Assembly (NCBI GenBank): GCA_016209275.1
Contig: JACQWM010000004.1
Location: 106,243 to 162,391 of the forward strand
DNA: 56,149 nucleotides
DNA from: Candidatus Omnitrophota bacterium
Lineage (GTDB): Bacteria > Omnitrophota > Gorgyraeia > Aquiviventales > Aquiviventaceae
Direction: 5' to 3'
Shown: in pieces, positions 34,886-43,539 of the stretch
How the letters are laid out: each line of letters starts with the position of its first letter
Numbering within the stretch: the first letter of the stretch is position 1
The notes under the pieces: model-generated
Told to the model about the DNA's origin: nothing
What the model saw: the letters and a program-made list of their open reading frames with translations, nothing else
Database searches by the model: none
Translations under genes and position numbers: made by a program

Positions 34886-36704
34886 AACATTCGGGCACGT
34901 GGGCACGGCCATCGCCGCCGCCGCAACGGCCTTCGCCTTGACGTATCTGCTCACCCCGCTGGTCCGCGCGCTGGCCGTCAACTGCGGATGGGTCGCCAGA
35001 CCGGTGCACGATCGGTGGGGGCGCCGGGTGATCGGCCGGCTTGGGGGGGCGGCGATGTTCGTGAGTTTCATCGCGGCCGTGCTCTGCTGGGTCCGCGTCG
35101 ACCCGGGCATGGCGGTGCTCTTGGTCGGGACCTCCCTCGTATTTCTCCTCGGACTCGTGGATGATCTGCGGCGGATGCCGCCGTATACGAAGCTCATCGC
35201 GCAGATGCTGATCGGCTGTGTCGTGGTCGTCGGCGGCATCCGGCTGCCGCTGATTGACTGGATCTGGCTGTCGATTCCGCTGTCGATTTTGTGGTTCGTC
35301 TTCGTGATGAACGCCTTCAACTTGCTGGATAACATGGATGGCTTGGCGGCGGGTGTGGGGGCCATCGCCGCGGCGTTTTGCGCGCTCCACACCGGATTAG
35401 CCGGCCAGTGGATGCTGGCGGTGGCCGCGTCCATCGTCTGCGGGGTGTGTCTTGGCTTTCTGTGCTACAACTTTCCGCCGGCCAAGATTTTCATGGGAGA
35501 CTCCGGCAGCCACTTGCTGGGCTTCAGCCTCGCCGCACTAGCCGTCATGGGGAATTGGCACCGCTCAACCCAGCTTGTCAGCGTCTTGGCCGTGCCGATG
35601 CTCGTGCTGGCCGTGCCGATCTTTGACACTTGTTTTGTCACGCTGCAGCGGCTCGCGCACCGGCAGCATCCGTTCACCGGCGGCACGGATCATGTCTCGC
35701 ATCGGCTCGCCGTCCTCGGGTTGACTGAGCGGCAGACGGTGACCGCGCTCTACGGGGCGAGCGTGGGTCTCGGGTTGCTCAGCCTCATCTCCCGGGACCT
35801 GAAACCCCTGACCGCAGTGACGATGTGGTCGCTGGTGCTGGCGGTCCTCGTGCTCTGCGGATGTTACCTGGCCCGCGTCAAGGTCTATCGGCTGCACGCG
35901 GCGTCCGACGATCCGGGTGCCTCCTCCGCGCCTTCCCCGGCACCCGCCACGCCCATCGCCACGATGCTGATGCACAAGCGCCGCCTGTTGGAAATCCTCG
36001 TGGACTTCGCCGTGGTCAGCAGCGCGTACGTGTGCGCATACTTCCTGCGGTTCGAAGGGACCCTCAGCGCCGAGTTTCAGGTCCGCATCATGCAGTCGCT
36101 GCCGCTCATCCTCTTCATCAAGCTCGCCTGTTTCGCCGGCGGCGGCTTGTATCGGGGCGTCTGGCGGTACTTGAGCGTGTCGGACATCATCACGATCTTC
36201 AAGGCGGTGACGCTCGGATCGATCCTCTCGTCGATGGCGCTGCTGTACCTGTGGCGCTTCGAAGGCTATTCGCGCTCCGTGCTCGTGATTGACGGCCTGC
36301 TGACGTTCCTGGGTGTCGGGGGCTCGCGCGTCGTCGAGCGGCTCTTGGATGAATGGGTTCGCGGCGCGGCCGCCTCAGGGCTGCCGACGGTGATCATCGG
36401 CGCGGGGGACACCGGGGCGCGCGTGCTGCGCTGGCTGAAGTATGAAACCCAATCGCGGCATCGCGTGATCGGATTTTTGGACGATGACGCGCGGAAGGTT
36501 GGCGATCGCATCTACGGGACCCCGGTGCTCGGCACGCGCGAGCTGCTGCCGAGGCTGATTGAGGCCCACCGGGTTCAGCACGTGCTGGTGGCGATCACCG
36601 ATCCACCAGGCCTCCTACTGCAGCACGTCCGGGCGGTGTGCGAGCCCCACAGCGTGTCGTGGCGGGTCGTCACGGCCGAAGTGACCGATGCGCTGAAATC
36701 ATGA
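34878..36704 (+). CDS. Fusion: WecA/MraY-type polyprenyl glycosylphosphotransferase + CapD/FlaA1-like N-terminal module
   Basis: 608 aa. Residues 1-345 are a multispanning WecA-type UDP-HexNAc:polyprenyl-phosphate transferase: VDDLRRMPPYTK (Asp pair), NAFNLLDNMDGLAAG, GDSGSHLLGF and the HRQHPFTGGTDH loop are all present. After a Pro/Ala-rich linker (~345-360) the C-terminal part has further membrane helices and a Rossmann-like domain with VIIGAGDTGARVLRWL near residue 500 and GFLDDDARKVG. This is the N-terminal half of CapD/FlaA1/PglF dehydratases; the catalytic SDR domain is missing. The first half would start glycan synthesis on undecaprenyl phosphate. Confidence 0.9.
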   Translation: MRETFGHVGTAIAAAATAFALTYLLTPLVRALAVNCGWVARPVHDRWGRRVIGRLGGAAMFVSFIAAVLCWVRVDPGMAVLLVGTSLVFLLGLVDDLRRMPPYTKLIAQMLIGCVVVVGGIRLPLIDWIWLSIPLSILWFVFVMNAFNLLDNMDGLAAGVGAIAAAFCALHTGLAGQWMLAVAASIVCGVCLGFLCYNFPPAKIFMGDSGSHLLGFSLAALAVMGNWHRSTQLVSVLAVPMLVLAVPIFDTCFVTLQRLAHRQHPFTGGTDHVSHRLAVLGLTERQTVTALYGASVGLGLLSLISRDLKPLTAVTMWSLVLAVLVLCGCYLARVKVYRLHAASDDPGASSAPSPAPATPIATMLMHKRRLLEILVDFAVVSSAYVCAYFLRFEGTLSAEFQVRIMQSLPLILFIKLACFAGGGLYRGVWRYLSVSDIITIFKAVTLGSILSSMALLYLWRFEGYSRSVLVIDGLLTFLGVGGSRVVERLLDEWVRGAAASGLPTVIIGAGDTGARVLRWLKYETQSRHRVIGFLDDDARKVGDRIYGTPVLGTRELLPRLIEAHRVQHVLVAITDPPGLLLQHVRAVCEPHSVSWRVVTAEVTDALKS

Positions 36705-37924
36705 CGGGCCTGCGCGCGGCAGTCCGCTGGCTGCAAGAGGCCAGCCTCTACCTGTTGATTCTTCTGCTCCCATTCTCGAAAGCCTCTATTGAGCTGACCT
36801 TCGCAGGCCTGTTCTTCGGGTGGCTCTTCGCGCGCCTTGATCCGGCGACACGCCGCGACAGCCTCTGGCACCGGCCGGCGCTTCGCACGCTGCTGGCGGT
36901 GCTGACTGGCTACCTGGCGGTCTGCGCGCTCTCGATCGCCGTCAGCCGCTATCCCGGCACCAGCCTGAAAGGTTTCGTGGGCAAGTGGCTCCAATATCTG
37001 CTCTTTACGGTCGTCATCGCGGATGTGGCCCTGCACCCTGCCGTGGTCAAGCGCAGCCTCCGGGTGTTTGCGGCCGCAGCGCTCTTCGTGGTCTTCGAAG
37101 CGGTGACGCAGGAGCGATACGGCAACGGATTTTTTCGGAATTTCCGCCTCGATTTTTACTTCAGGATGACCGGCCCATATGAGAATCCGATCGACCTGGC
37201 CACCTATCTGATGGTCGTCATTCCCATCCTTCTGGCGGTGGTGTTGACGCGCGCCTGGCGCGCTCGATGGCCGCTGCTCGCCCTGCTGGCTGCGCTGGTG
37301 GTCTGCTTGGTGCGGACGGAATCGCTGGGCGCTTGGCTGGGGCTGGGCATCGGACTACTCATGATGAGCGTGATGAGCCGCGCGGTCAGGCGCTATGGGG
37401 TGCTGCTACTGGTGGCGGCCAGCCTGATCGGCGCTGGATCGCTCATCCGCCGTCATCGGCTCGCGAAGGTCGCCTCCTGGTCGGAAATCGGCAAGACCGA
37501 CCGCATCGCCATGTGGACATCCGCCCTGCGCATGATTCAGGACCGCCCGATCCTCGGCCATGGTGTGAACACGTTCATGGCGAACTATCTCTCGTACTGG
37601 GTGGGCGGAGAGCAGCAGCCGCGGTATGCGCATAACTGCTACCTGCAGGTCGCCGCGGAAACCGGGCTGATCGGCCTAGCGCTGTTTGCGTGGCTCCTGG
37701 GGCTGCTGTTCTATCACCTGTATGCCGCGTGCCACCGTCTTGGGTCCAAGGAGCGGCTCATTCTGCTCGGGCTCTTCGGAGGCTTGCTGGCCTTCGCCGC
37801 GCAGGCCGCGCTGGATACCAACTTTTACGCGATGCGGCAAGCGGCGCTGTTTTGGATGGTCGCCGGGCTGGCGTTAGGGATCAGCCAGTGGAAGCCAAAC
37901 AGCTCGTTGTCGGCCAACCGGTAA
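36701..37924 (+). CDS. O-antigen ligase/polymerase (WaaL/Wzy superfamily)
   Basis: 407 aa from the ATGA start, with about 10-12 membrane spans. The periplasmic loop of the ligase family is clear: KTDRIAMWTSALRMIQDRPILGHGVNTF followed by AHNCYLQVAAETGLIG. The conserved Arg and His correspond to catalytic residues in WaaL (read here across two stretches). WaaL joins undecaprenyl-linked glycan to lipid A core, and Wzy polymerises repeat units; the superfamily does not separate them by motif. With a flippase and an initiating transferase in the same locus, either is plausible. I lean to ligase because only one member is seen. Confidence 0.87.
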   Translation: MTGLRAAVRWLQEASLYLLILLLPFSKASIELTFAGLFFGWLFARLDPATRRDSLWHRPALRTLLAVLTGYLAVCALSIAVSRYPGTSLKGFVGKWLQYLLFTVVIADVALHPAVVKRSLRVFAAAALFVVFEAVTQERYGNGFFRNFRLDFYFRMTGPYENPIDLATYLMVVIPILLAVVLTRAWRARWPLLALLAALVVCLVRTESLGAWLGLGIGLLMMSVMSRAVRRYGVLLLVAASLIGAGSLIRRHRLAKVASWSEIGKTDRIAMWTSALRMIQDRPILGHGVNTFMANYLSYWVGGEQQPRYAHNCYLQVAAETGLIGLALFAWLLGLLFYHLYAACHRLGSKERLILLGLFGGLLAFAAQAALDTNFYAMRQAALFWMVAGLALGISQWKPNSSLSANR

Positions 37925-37938
37925 TTTCTCCCGCCATC

Positions 37939-38928
37939 ATGCGCCGAATTCTCTTCATCCGAACCGATCGCTTGGGAGAGACGGTGTTGAATCTTCCCGC
38001 GGTCGCCGCCTTAAAGGTGTTGGAGCCTGAGTCGCAGGTCACGTGGCTGGCTGATGCCGCCCTCGTCCCCTTGCTGCAGCTGGCCCAGTCGGTCGATGAG
38101 GTTCTGGCGGTGCGGGCTGACGCCGGCTCAGGATGGTGGCTGCAGGCAGCACAGGTGGCAGCGTTCCTGCGCCCTCGGCGATTCGATGTCGCGATCGTGT
38201 CGAATCCGGCCAAGGCCTGGCATCTGGCGGTGTGGCTGGCCGGCATTCCCATACGAGTAGGCTACAACCGGAAGTGGGGAGGATTGCTGACCCACCGCCT
38301 GGCCGATCGCAAGTCGATCGGCGACCGCCATGAAGTCGAGTATAATGTCGAGTTGATCCGGCGGCTGGGTGGCGCCCAAACATCCCGGGAAGCCGTCTCG
38401 GGCGAGGTGCAGTGGCGGCAGCCGCGACTTGACGCCGAGCGGCAAGCCCTCCAGCCGCTGCTGACCCGTCAAGGCCTTCAGCTCGCCGAGCCGTTCATCG
38501 CCATTCATCCTTGGACCTCGAACCCAGTCAAGCAGTGGCCGCTCGATCGGTGCCGGGCGTTGTTGCAGGCCCTGGGGGCGTCACCTGGCCCACAGCTTGC
38601 CGTCATCGGCGGCCCTGAGCAGCGCCGCGACGCGGCCTCAGTCATTCCTCAAGGTGTTGCGGCGGCTGATCTGGTCGGGCGCTTGACGCTGCCGCAGCTT
38701 GCCGCGTTCCTGCAGCAGGCCCGGCTGCTGGTGTCCAACGATAGCGGCCCGGTGCACCTTGCCGCCGCCGTCAACACCAAGACCATCGTCCTCTTCGGCT
38801 CATCACACTCGGCGAATGGGCCTAGACGATGGGGCCCATGGGGCGCAGGGCATACCGTGATCACCAAGCCCTCGATGGATCTGATCACCGTCGAGGAGGT
38901 TGTCGAAGCCATTCGTCATCATCTATGA
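37939..38928 (+). CDS. Family 9 glycosyltransferase (heptosyltransferase-like)
   Basis: 329 aa from ATG 37939, chosen because MRRILFIRTDRLGETVLNLPAV is the GT9 N-terminus with its Gly-Asp/Glu loop. The donor-site signature VSNDSGPVHLAAAV and a central IAIHPWTSNPVKQWP (the K-x-WP motif) are present. GT9 enzymes add ADP-heptose or related residues to lipopolysaccharide core. Its Asp in the N-terminal loop is replaced (RTDRLGE rather than the common R.GD.v). It is paired with a second GT9 gene through an ATGA overlap, so a core-like region with two such residues is likely. Confidence 0.9.
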   Translation: MRRILFIRTDRLGETVLNLPAVAALKVLEPESQVTWLADAALVPLLQLAQSVDEVLAVRADAGSGWWLQAAQVAAFLRPRRFDVAIVSNPAKAWHLAVWLAGIPIRVGYNRKWGGLLTHRLADRKSIGDRHEVEYNVELIRRLGGAQTSREAVSGEVQWRQPRLDAERQALQPLLTRQGLQLAEPFIAIHPWTSNPVKQWPLDRCRALLQALGASPGPQLAVIGGPEQRRDAASVIPQGVAAADLVGRLTLPQLAAFLQQARLLVSNDSGPVHLAAAVNTKTIVLFGSSHSANGPRRWGPWGAGHTVITKPSMDLITVEEVVEAIRHHL

Positions 38929-40046
38929 AAATCCTCATCATCAATCCCTTCGGCATCGGCGATGTGCTCTTCAGCATGCCGTTGATTCGAGCGATTCGCC
39001 AAGCGTTTCCGGAGAGCTGGATCGGCTACCTGTGCAACCGCCGCACCGAATGGATTCTCGAATCCAGTCCCCATCTGAACGAGTTGTTTGTCTATGAAAA
39101 AGACGACCTGATCGGGTTGTGGCGCCGCTCATGGCTTCAGGGTCTGGGGTATCTCGCGAGCCTGGTCAAGCGCATCCGAGGCCGCCGATTCGACTTGGTG
39201 ATTGATCTGTCCCTGGGCGAGCGGTATGGGCTGATGACCAAACTCGTGGGCATCCCGCGGCGCGTCGGCTTCGATTACCGAGGCCGAGGGCGGTTCTTGA
39301 AGGAGCGGCTGGCGATTGACGGCTATCACGACGAGCACATCGTGACGTATTACCGCCGGCTGCTGCAATTTCTTGGCATCACGATGGTGGAAGATCGGTT
39401 GGAGTTGCCGGTGCGCGCGGAGGATGCGGCGTGGGCAGCGCAGTGGTTGGCCGCTCAAGGATTCATGGACGGCCGCACCCTGGTTGGCATCGTGCCGGCG
39501 GGCGGGGTGAGCTGGGGCAAAGACGCCCCGTTTCGCCGCTGGAGCCTGGCGGGTTTTGCCGCAGCGGCCGATGCGCTCATCGAACGGTGCCGCGCGCAGG
39601 TGATCCTCTTCGGAGAAGCCAGCGACCGCGACGCCTGCCGAGAAGTGGCCCACCGCATGGCGCAGCCGGCCATCGATGTCAGCGGGCAGACCACGTTGGG
39701 GCAATTTGTGGCGCTCTTAGCCCGGTTGGATCTGGTCATGTGCAACGACGGCGGCCCGCTGCACTTGGCCGTCAGCCAGGGGGTGAAGACCGTGTCGATT
39801 TTCGGGCCGGTCGACCCGCACGTGTACGGGCCGTACACGGCGGGCCGCGGGGGCCACGTGGTCATTGCTGAGGAGACCTTGCCGTGCCGGCCATGCTATC
39901 ATCGGTTTCGGCTGCCGCCATGCCCCTATGAGCGCGCATGCCTGACGATGATTCGCGTCGATGACGTCGTGGCGGCATGCTCAGCGGCGCTGCGGTCGAC
40001 GGAGGGAGTGCGTGGTGATGCGCCCGCTCATTCTCTCGCTCGTTGA
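38925..40046 (+). CDS. Family 9 glycosyltransferase (heptosyltransferase II-like)
   Basis: 373 aa, ATGA start. The GT9 N-terminus is NPFGIGDVLFSMPLIRAI and the donor site CNDGGPLHLAVSQGVKTVSIFGPVDP. IVPAGGVSWGKDAPFRRW supplies the conserved Lys. Near the C-terminus a cysteine group, CRPCYHRFRLPPCPYERAC, followed by an I..VDDV segment, matches the C-rich tail of WaaF/RfaF-like enzymes. It is predicted to transfer a heptose-type residue to the core or glycan base. A small unknown gene overlaps its last 29 bp. Confidence 0.9.
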   Translation: MKILIINPFGIGDVLFSMPLIRAIRQAFPESWIGYLCNRRTEWILESSPHLNELFVYEKDDLIGLWRRSWLQGLGYLASLVKRIRGRRFDLVIDLSLGERYGLMTKLVGIPRRVGFDYRGRGRFLKERLAIDGYHDEHIVTYYRRLLQFLGITMVEDRLELPVRAEDAAWAAQWLAAQGFMDGRTLVGIVPAGGVSWGKDAPFRRWSLAGFAAAADALIERCRAQVILFGEASDRDACREVAHRMAQPAIDVSGQTTLGQFVALLARLDLVMCNDGGPLHLAVSQGVKTVSIFGPVDPHVYGPYTAGRGGHVVIAEETLPCRPCYHRFRLPPCPYERACLTMIRVDDVVAACSAALRSTEGVRGDAPAHSLAR

Positions 40047-40365
40047 ACGGGGCTGGCGCGATGCCCGGATGCGCGCGCTTGAGCTGCCCCAGGACATGGT
40101 GGTCGTCCACCTGGTGAAAGGGCGCTTGCCGCGGTCCGTCCGCGCGCTGATCGGCGGAACGCATCCAGTGCGAATGATCGGCACTCCTCGCATGGCGTTC
40201 TGGCCGCTGGCATGGGCCTGGTGCGTCGGCGCATGGATGACCGGACGCCTTCAGGCCGTGTGGGTCGATCATCCCCGCTCCTATGAACGCCTGGCACGGC
40301 TCGCACACCGCTTCGGTGTGGAGATCGTGCTGATCACCCATGATGCGTATCGCGCTGTTGTTTAA
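40018..40365 (+). CDS. Small protein of unknown function between glycosyltransferase genes
   Basis: 115 aa from ATG 40018; GTG at 40015 is also possible. A strong Shine-Dalgarno, GGAGGGAG (40001-40008), supports real translation, and overlaps of 29 and 26 bp with the neighbours keep it inside the operon. I do not recognise a family. The sequence is basic and aromatic with a moderately hydrophobic centre (FWPLAWAWCVGAWM), then an alpha/beta-looking stretch ending VEIVLITHDAYRAVV. It resembles the N-terminal half of a GT-B domain and could be a partner or separated domain of the glycosyltransferase that follows. Confidence 0.55.
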   Translation: MRPLILSLVERGWRDARMRALELPQDMVVVHLVKGRLPRSVRALIGGTHPVRMIGTPRMAFWPLAWAWCVGAWMTGRLQAVWVDHPRSYERLARLAHRFGVEIVLITHDAYRAVV

Positions 40366-41242
40366 CGGGTCTCGGGCTGACACCGTTGGCTACTACTTTC
40401 TCCGGGCCTGCCGGCAGCTGGGGATCGCGGCCGATCATTGGCAGGTCACCGAGGGGCCGCCCGCACCACCGGGATATGAGTTGTATCTTCGGGTCGACCA
40501 CGGCGATGACTACCTCGCGCCGCTTCCGGCGCACGTCCGCCCGCGGGTTTTCGTGGTCAGCGACACCCATCTGCCGCGCAGCTGGAAAAAAATCCAGCGG
40601 ATGGCGCCGCACTATGACATGATGTTCTGCGCGCAGTCCGTGGCCTCAGGAGCGCTTCCGAACGGGGCCTGGCTGCCGTTTGGGTGCGACTCGGCACTGC
40701 ACGCTCCGAGGGCCGGACCGCAGACGTGGGACCTGGCGTTTGTCGGCACGGAGGGGGCCGCACCCAGAAAATTCATTCTCCAAGCGCTCCGGGAGCGGTA
40801 TCCCAACAGCTACCTGAGCACCGCACGGCATGACGAGATGGCCTCGATCTACAGCCGGGCGCGTCTGGGGTTTAACTTTTCGATCGCGAATGAGATCAAC
40901 ATGCGCGTTTTTGAAGTCCTGGCCACGAGAACCTGTTTAGTGACGAATGCGCTCCCCGCCATTGAGCTCTCGCGCCTTGGCCTGAGGCCCGGCGAGCATT
41001 TCATGATGTATCACGGGCTTGAGCAATTGTTCCCCGCCATTGATGCGCTCTTGGCGGACCCGGCTCGGCGCGGCCAGCTGGCGAGCGCGGGCTTCGAGGC
41101 GGTAACCGCGCGCCACACCTATGTCCACCGGATTCGGCAACTCCTGGAGGAGTCAGCCCGCCGCGGGCTGATCAACTTTCCAGCTATCGAACGTCCAACA
41201 TCAATCATCAATCATCAATCGTCAATCGAAAATCCGTCATGA
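40340..41242 (+). CDS. CgeB-like glycosyltransferase
   Basis: 300 aa; ATG codons at 40340 and 40343 are both possible. It begins RIALLFNGSRADTVG, and the C-terminal half has DLAFVGTEG, YSRARLGFNFSIANEINMRVFEVLATRTCLVTN and FEAVTARHTYVHRI, the CgeB/Glyco_trans_1_2 pattern of GT-B proteins that bind nucleotide sugars. The last ~15 residues (about PTSIINHQSSIENPS) come from a tandem heptamer repeat that runs into the start of the next gene. That tail is unlikely to be functional. The start overlaps the small unknown gene by 26 bp. Confidence 0.85.
   Translation: MMRIALLFNGSRADTVGYYFLRACRQLGIAADHWQVTEGPPAPPGYELYLRVDHGDDYLAPLPAHVRPRVFVVSDTHLPRSWKKIQRMAPHYDMMFCAQSVASGALPNGAWLPFGCDSALHAPRAGPQTWDLAFVGTEGAAPRKFILQALRERYPNSYLSTARHDEMASIYSRARLGFNFSIANEINMRVFEVLATRTCLVTNALPAIELSRLGLRPGEHFMMYHGLEQLFPAIDALLADPARRGQLASAGFEAVTARHTYVHRIRQLLEESARRGLINFPAIERPTSIINHQSSIENPS
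41200..41227 (+). repeat. Tandem heptamer repeat inside a coding 3' end
   Basis: Four 7-bp units in register, ATCAATC three times and then GTCAATC. They lie in frame in the last codons of the CgeB-like gene, 12 bp before the next start codon. No inverted partner is seen here. It fits the series of short-unit repeats that appear at gene ends elsewhere in this window. Confidence 0.85.
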
Positions 41243-42351
41243 GAATTTTAGTCACCGGAGGCGCTGGTTTCATCGGTTCCCATCTTGTCGATGCCTTAGT
41301 CCGAGAAGGCCATGCGGTGCGGGTCTTGGATAATTTCGAGCCGCAGGTCCATGGCGCGCAGCGCCCGGACTACCTCAATGCAGCAGCGGAGTATGTGGCA
41401 GGCGACGTCCGCGACCGGGCGATCCTTCGGAAGGAGCTGCGGGCGAACGTTGTGGTCTTCCATGAGGCAGCGCTGTTGGGGGTGGGGCAGTCGATGTACG
41501 ACATCGAGCGGTATGTCTCGATCAACGCGCTGGGAACCGCGACACTGCTCGATGTCATCGTGAATGACCGCCTGCCGCTGAAGAAGCTGATCGTGGCCAG
41601 CTCGATGAGCATCTACGGGGAAGGGCAGTACCGGTGTCAAGGGTGCGGGCCGATCGCCCCGTCGCTTCGGGACGACGCGCAGCTGCGAGCTCATGCGTGG
41701 GAGATGCGGTGCCCCTCCTGCGGGCAGCCGGCCGAGCCGTCGCCAACACCGGAGCGCAAACCGTTGATGCCCACGTCGGTCTATGCGGTCTCAAAACGCG
41801 ACCAGGAGGAGCTGTGCCTGTCGGTGGGCCGCAGCTATCATGTGCCGACGGTGGCCTTGCGGTACTTCAATGTGTACGGCAGCCGGCAGGCGCTCTCCAA
41901 TCCCTACACCGGGGTGGCCGCGATCTTCTCGGCTCGCATCAAAAACCGCCACCGCCCGCTGATGTTCGAGGATGGGAACCAGACGCGCGATTTCATCCAC
42001 GTCCGCGACATCGTCCAGGCGAACCTGCTGGTTATGCGCGAGGCGCGCGCGGATCACCAGGTGTTCAATGTCGGCACAGGGCAGCCGGTGTCCATCGGGC
42101 AGGTCGCGCGGCAATTGGCCGCGCAGTACCGTATTCCGGTCGAGCCGGAGACCACGCTCAAGTTCCGCGCCGGCGATATCCGCCACTGCTACGCGGATAT
42201 TGCCTCCCTGTCGGCGTTGGGTTTTCGTCCGACGGTGACGTTTGACGAGGGGTTGCGCGAGCTCGTCGCGTGGGGCGCTCAGGTTGCGGCGGAGGATCGC
42301 GTGGAGCACGCCGCGCAGGAGTTGACCGCGCGAGGATTGACTCAAGGTTAA
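41239..42351 (+). CDS. dTDP-L-rhamnose 4-epimerase-like enzyme with zinc-binding insertion
   Basis: 370 aa, ATGA start. Extended-SDR features: TGGAGFIGSHLVD (6-18), SSMSIYG and YAVSKRDQE (Y182, K186). Between the Ser strand and the catalytic Tyr there is an insertion with CxxC pairs C133/C136 and C158/C161, followed by KPLMPTSVYA. That insertion is characteristic of dTDP-L-rhamnose 4-epimerase (WbiB type), which interconverts dTDP-L-rhamnose and dTDP-6-deoxy-L-talose; I make the call on this feature. A GT2 follows after a hairpin. No rml genes are in the window, so the donor must come from elsewhere. Confidence 0.82.
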   Translation: MRILVTGGAGFIGSHLVDALVREGHAVRVLDNFEPQVHGAQRPDYLNAAAEYVAGDVRDRAILRKELRANVVVFHEAALLGVGQSMYDIERYVSINALGTATLLDVIVNDRLPLKKLIVASSMSIYGEGQYRCQGCGPIAPSLRDDAQLRAHAWEMRCPSCGQPAEPSPTPERKPLMPTSVYAVSKRDQEELCLSVGRSYHVPTVALRYFNVYGSRQALSNPYTGVAAIFSARIKNRHRPLMFEDGNQTRDFIHVRDIVQANLLVMREARADHQVFNVGTGQPVSIGQVARQLAAQYRIPVEPETTLKFRAGDIRHCYADIASLSALGFRPTVTFDEGLRELVAWGAQVAAEDRVEHAAQELTARGLTQG

Positions 42352-42360
42352 AAGCAAAGG

Positions 42361-42394
42361 CGATATCAGATATCGATTTCGATATCTGATATCG
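42361..42394. repeat. Perfect 15-bp inverted repeat built of GATATC-type heptamers
   Basis: Two arms of 15 bp (42361-42375 and 42380-42394) are exact reverse complements, separated by 4 nt. Each arm is itself two 7-bp units (GATATC plus one base). It occupies most of the 51-bp gap, the longest inside the glycan locus. There is no T-run after it, so it is a poor intrinsic terminator, but the RNA would form a stable stem-loop. The downstream Shine-Dalgarno-like GAGG is outside the stem. Confidence 0.88.
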
Positions 42395-42405
42395 GTTGTG
42401 AGGTG

Positions 42406-43539
42406 ATGAATCAACCAGTCTGCGATTTAGTGCTATGCAGTTGGAACCATCTCGAGGAAACGAAGCCGTGCCTTGAGAGCCTGCTCGAGGCCACGCGCGT
42501 GCCGTCCCGCCTCTTCATCGTGGATAACGGCAGCGAGCCGGATGTCCGCGCCTTTTTGGCGGCGGTTCAACCCCGCGGGGCGATCAAGGAGATTGTGGTG
42601 ATTCAGAATGAAATGAATGAAGGGTTCCCGCGAGCCATGAACCGGGGACTCAAGGCCTCCGCCGCTCCCTTTGTCGTCATTTTGAATAACGATTTGCGTT
42701 TTACCGTCGGCTGGCTACAGGAGATGATCGAGGTGGCGACAGCGAATCCGCACCTTGGCGTGATCAATCCGGCCAGCAATACCCTTGGGAACGTTCCATC
42801 GAAAGGCGTCTCGCTGCAGGCACATGCCGATCGCTTGCGCCAGAGCCGAGCCGGGCAGTACACCGAAGTCGGGATGTGCATCGGCTTTTGCATGTTGGTG
42901 AAGCGCGAGCTGTTCGAGAAAATCGGAGGCTTCAACGAGCAGGTGGAGCGGATTTTCTTCGAGGATGAAGATTTTTGCATGCGAGCCGCTCAGGCCGGCT
43001 CCCTGTGCGTTGTGGCCGAAGGGGCGTATGTCTATCATGCGGAGCATCAGACGGTGCGAAAGATGCCGGAGCGGGAAGCCCTCTTCGCCCGCAACCGGGA
43101 GTGGTGCCGGGCGCAATGGGGACGCCGATTGCGATTGGCCTGGCCGCGGTTTTCCCCTCTCGTCCCAGGCTCGCCGGAGCTGAAGCAGTGGTTGGAGGAG
43201 ATGATTGCCTGGGCGCGGCACCGCACCTACGTCTATGCCTATTGTCCCATCCCCTCGGGCGTGACGACACGCGCGATCTTTGAGTCGGTGGGGCTCATCC
43301 CGCATGCGGACATCCACTGGCGCGCGATTCCGGCCAGGCTGGCTCCTGCGGCCGCGGCGGTGTGGATTTTACGGCGGTCAAAGAAGCGATTTGACATGAT
43401 CGCCGCTCCCTCAAGGGGATGGAGCCGGCTCATGCAGGCGGCCCACTGGTGGCATCGCGCGGCCGTGATCCCAGCAGAAGACCCCGCCCAATTGAAAACC
43501 GCATGGAAAACAAAATCCCGCTCTCCGTGGTCGTTCTAG
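42406..43539 (+). CDS. Family 2 glycosyltransferase (rhamnosyltransferase-like)
   Basis: 377 aa from ATG 42406; a GTG directly before it (42403) is the other option. GT-A features: LVLCSWNHLEETKPCLESL, IVDNGS, NEGFPRAMNRGL, and VVILNNDLRF with the NDD-like metal site. IGFCMLVKRELFEKIGGFNE and FFEDEDFCMRA carry the acceptor and base region. This is the WbbL/RfbF rhamnosyltransferase-type layout, apt for a gene next to a dTDP-rhamnose 4-epimerase. The C-terminal 130 residues are a basic, Trp-rich extension. It probably works at the cytoplasmic membrane face. Confidence 0.88.
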   Translation: MNQPVCDLVLCSWNHLEETKPCLESLLEATRVPSRLFIVDNGSEPDVRAFLAAVQPRGAIKEIVVIQNEMNEGFPRAMNRGLKASAAPFVVILNNDLRFTVGWLQEMIEVATANPHLGVINPASNTLGNVPSKGVSLQAHADRLRQSRAGQYTEVGMCIGFCMLVKRELFEKIGGFNEQVERIFFEDEDFCMRAAQAGSLCVVAEGAYVYHAEHQTVRKMPEREALFARNREWCRAQWGRRLRLAWPRFSPLVPGSPELKQWLEEMIAWARHRTYVYAYCPIPSGVTTRAIFESVGLIPHADIHWRAIPARLAPAAAAVWILRRSKKRFDMIAAPSRGWSRLMQAAHWWHRAAVIPAEDPAQLKTAWKTKSRSPWSF

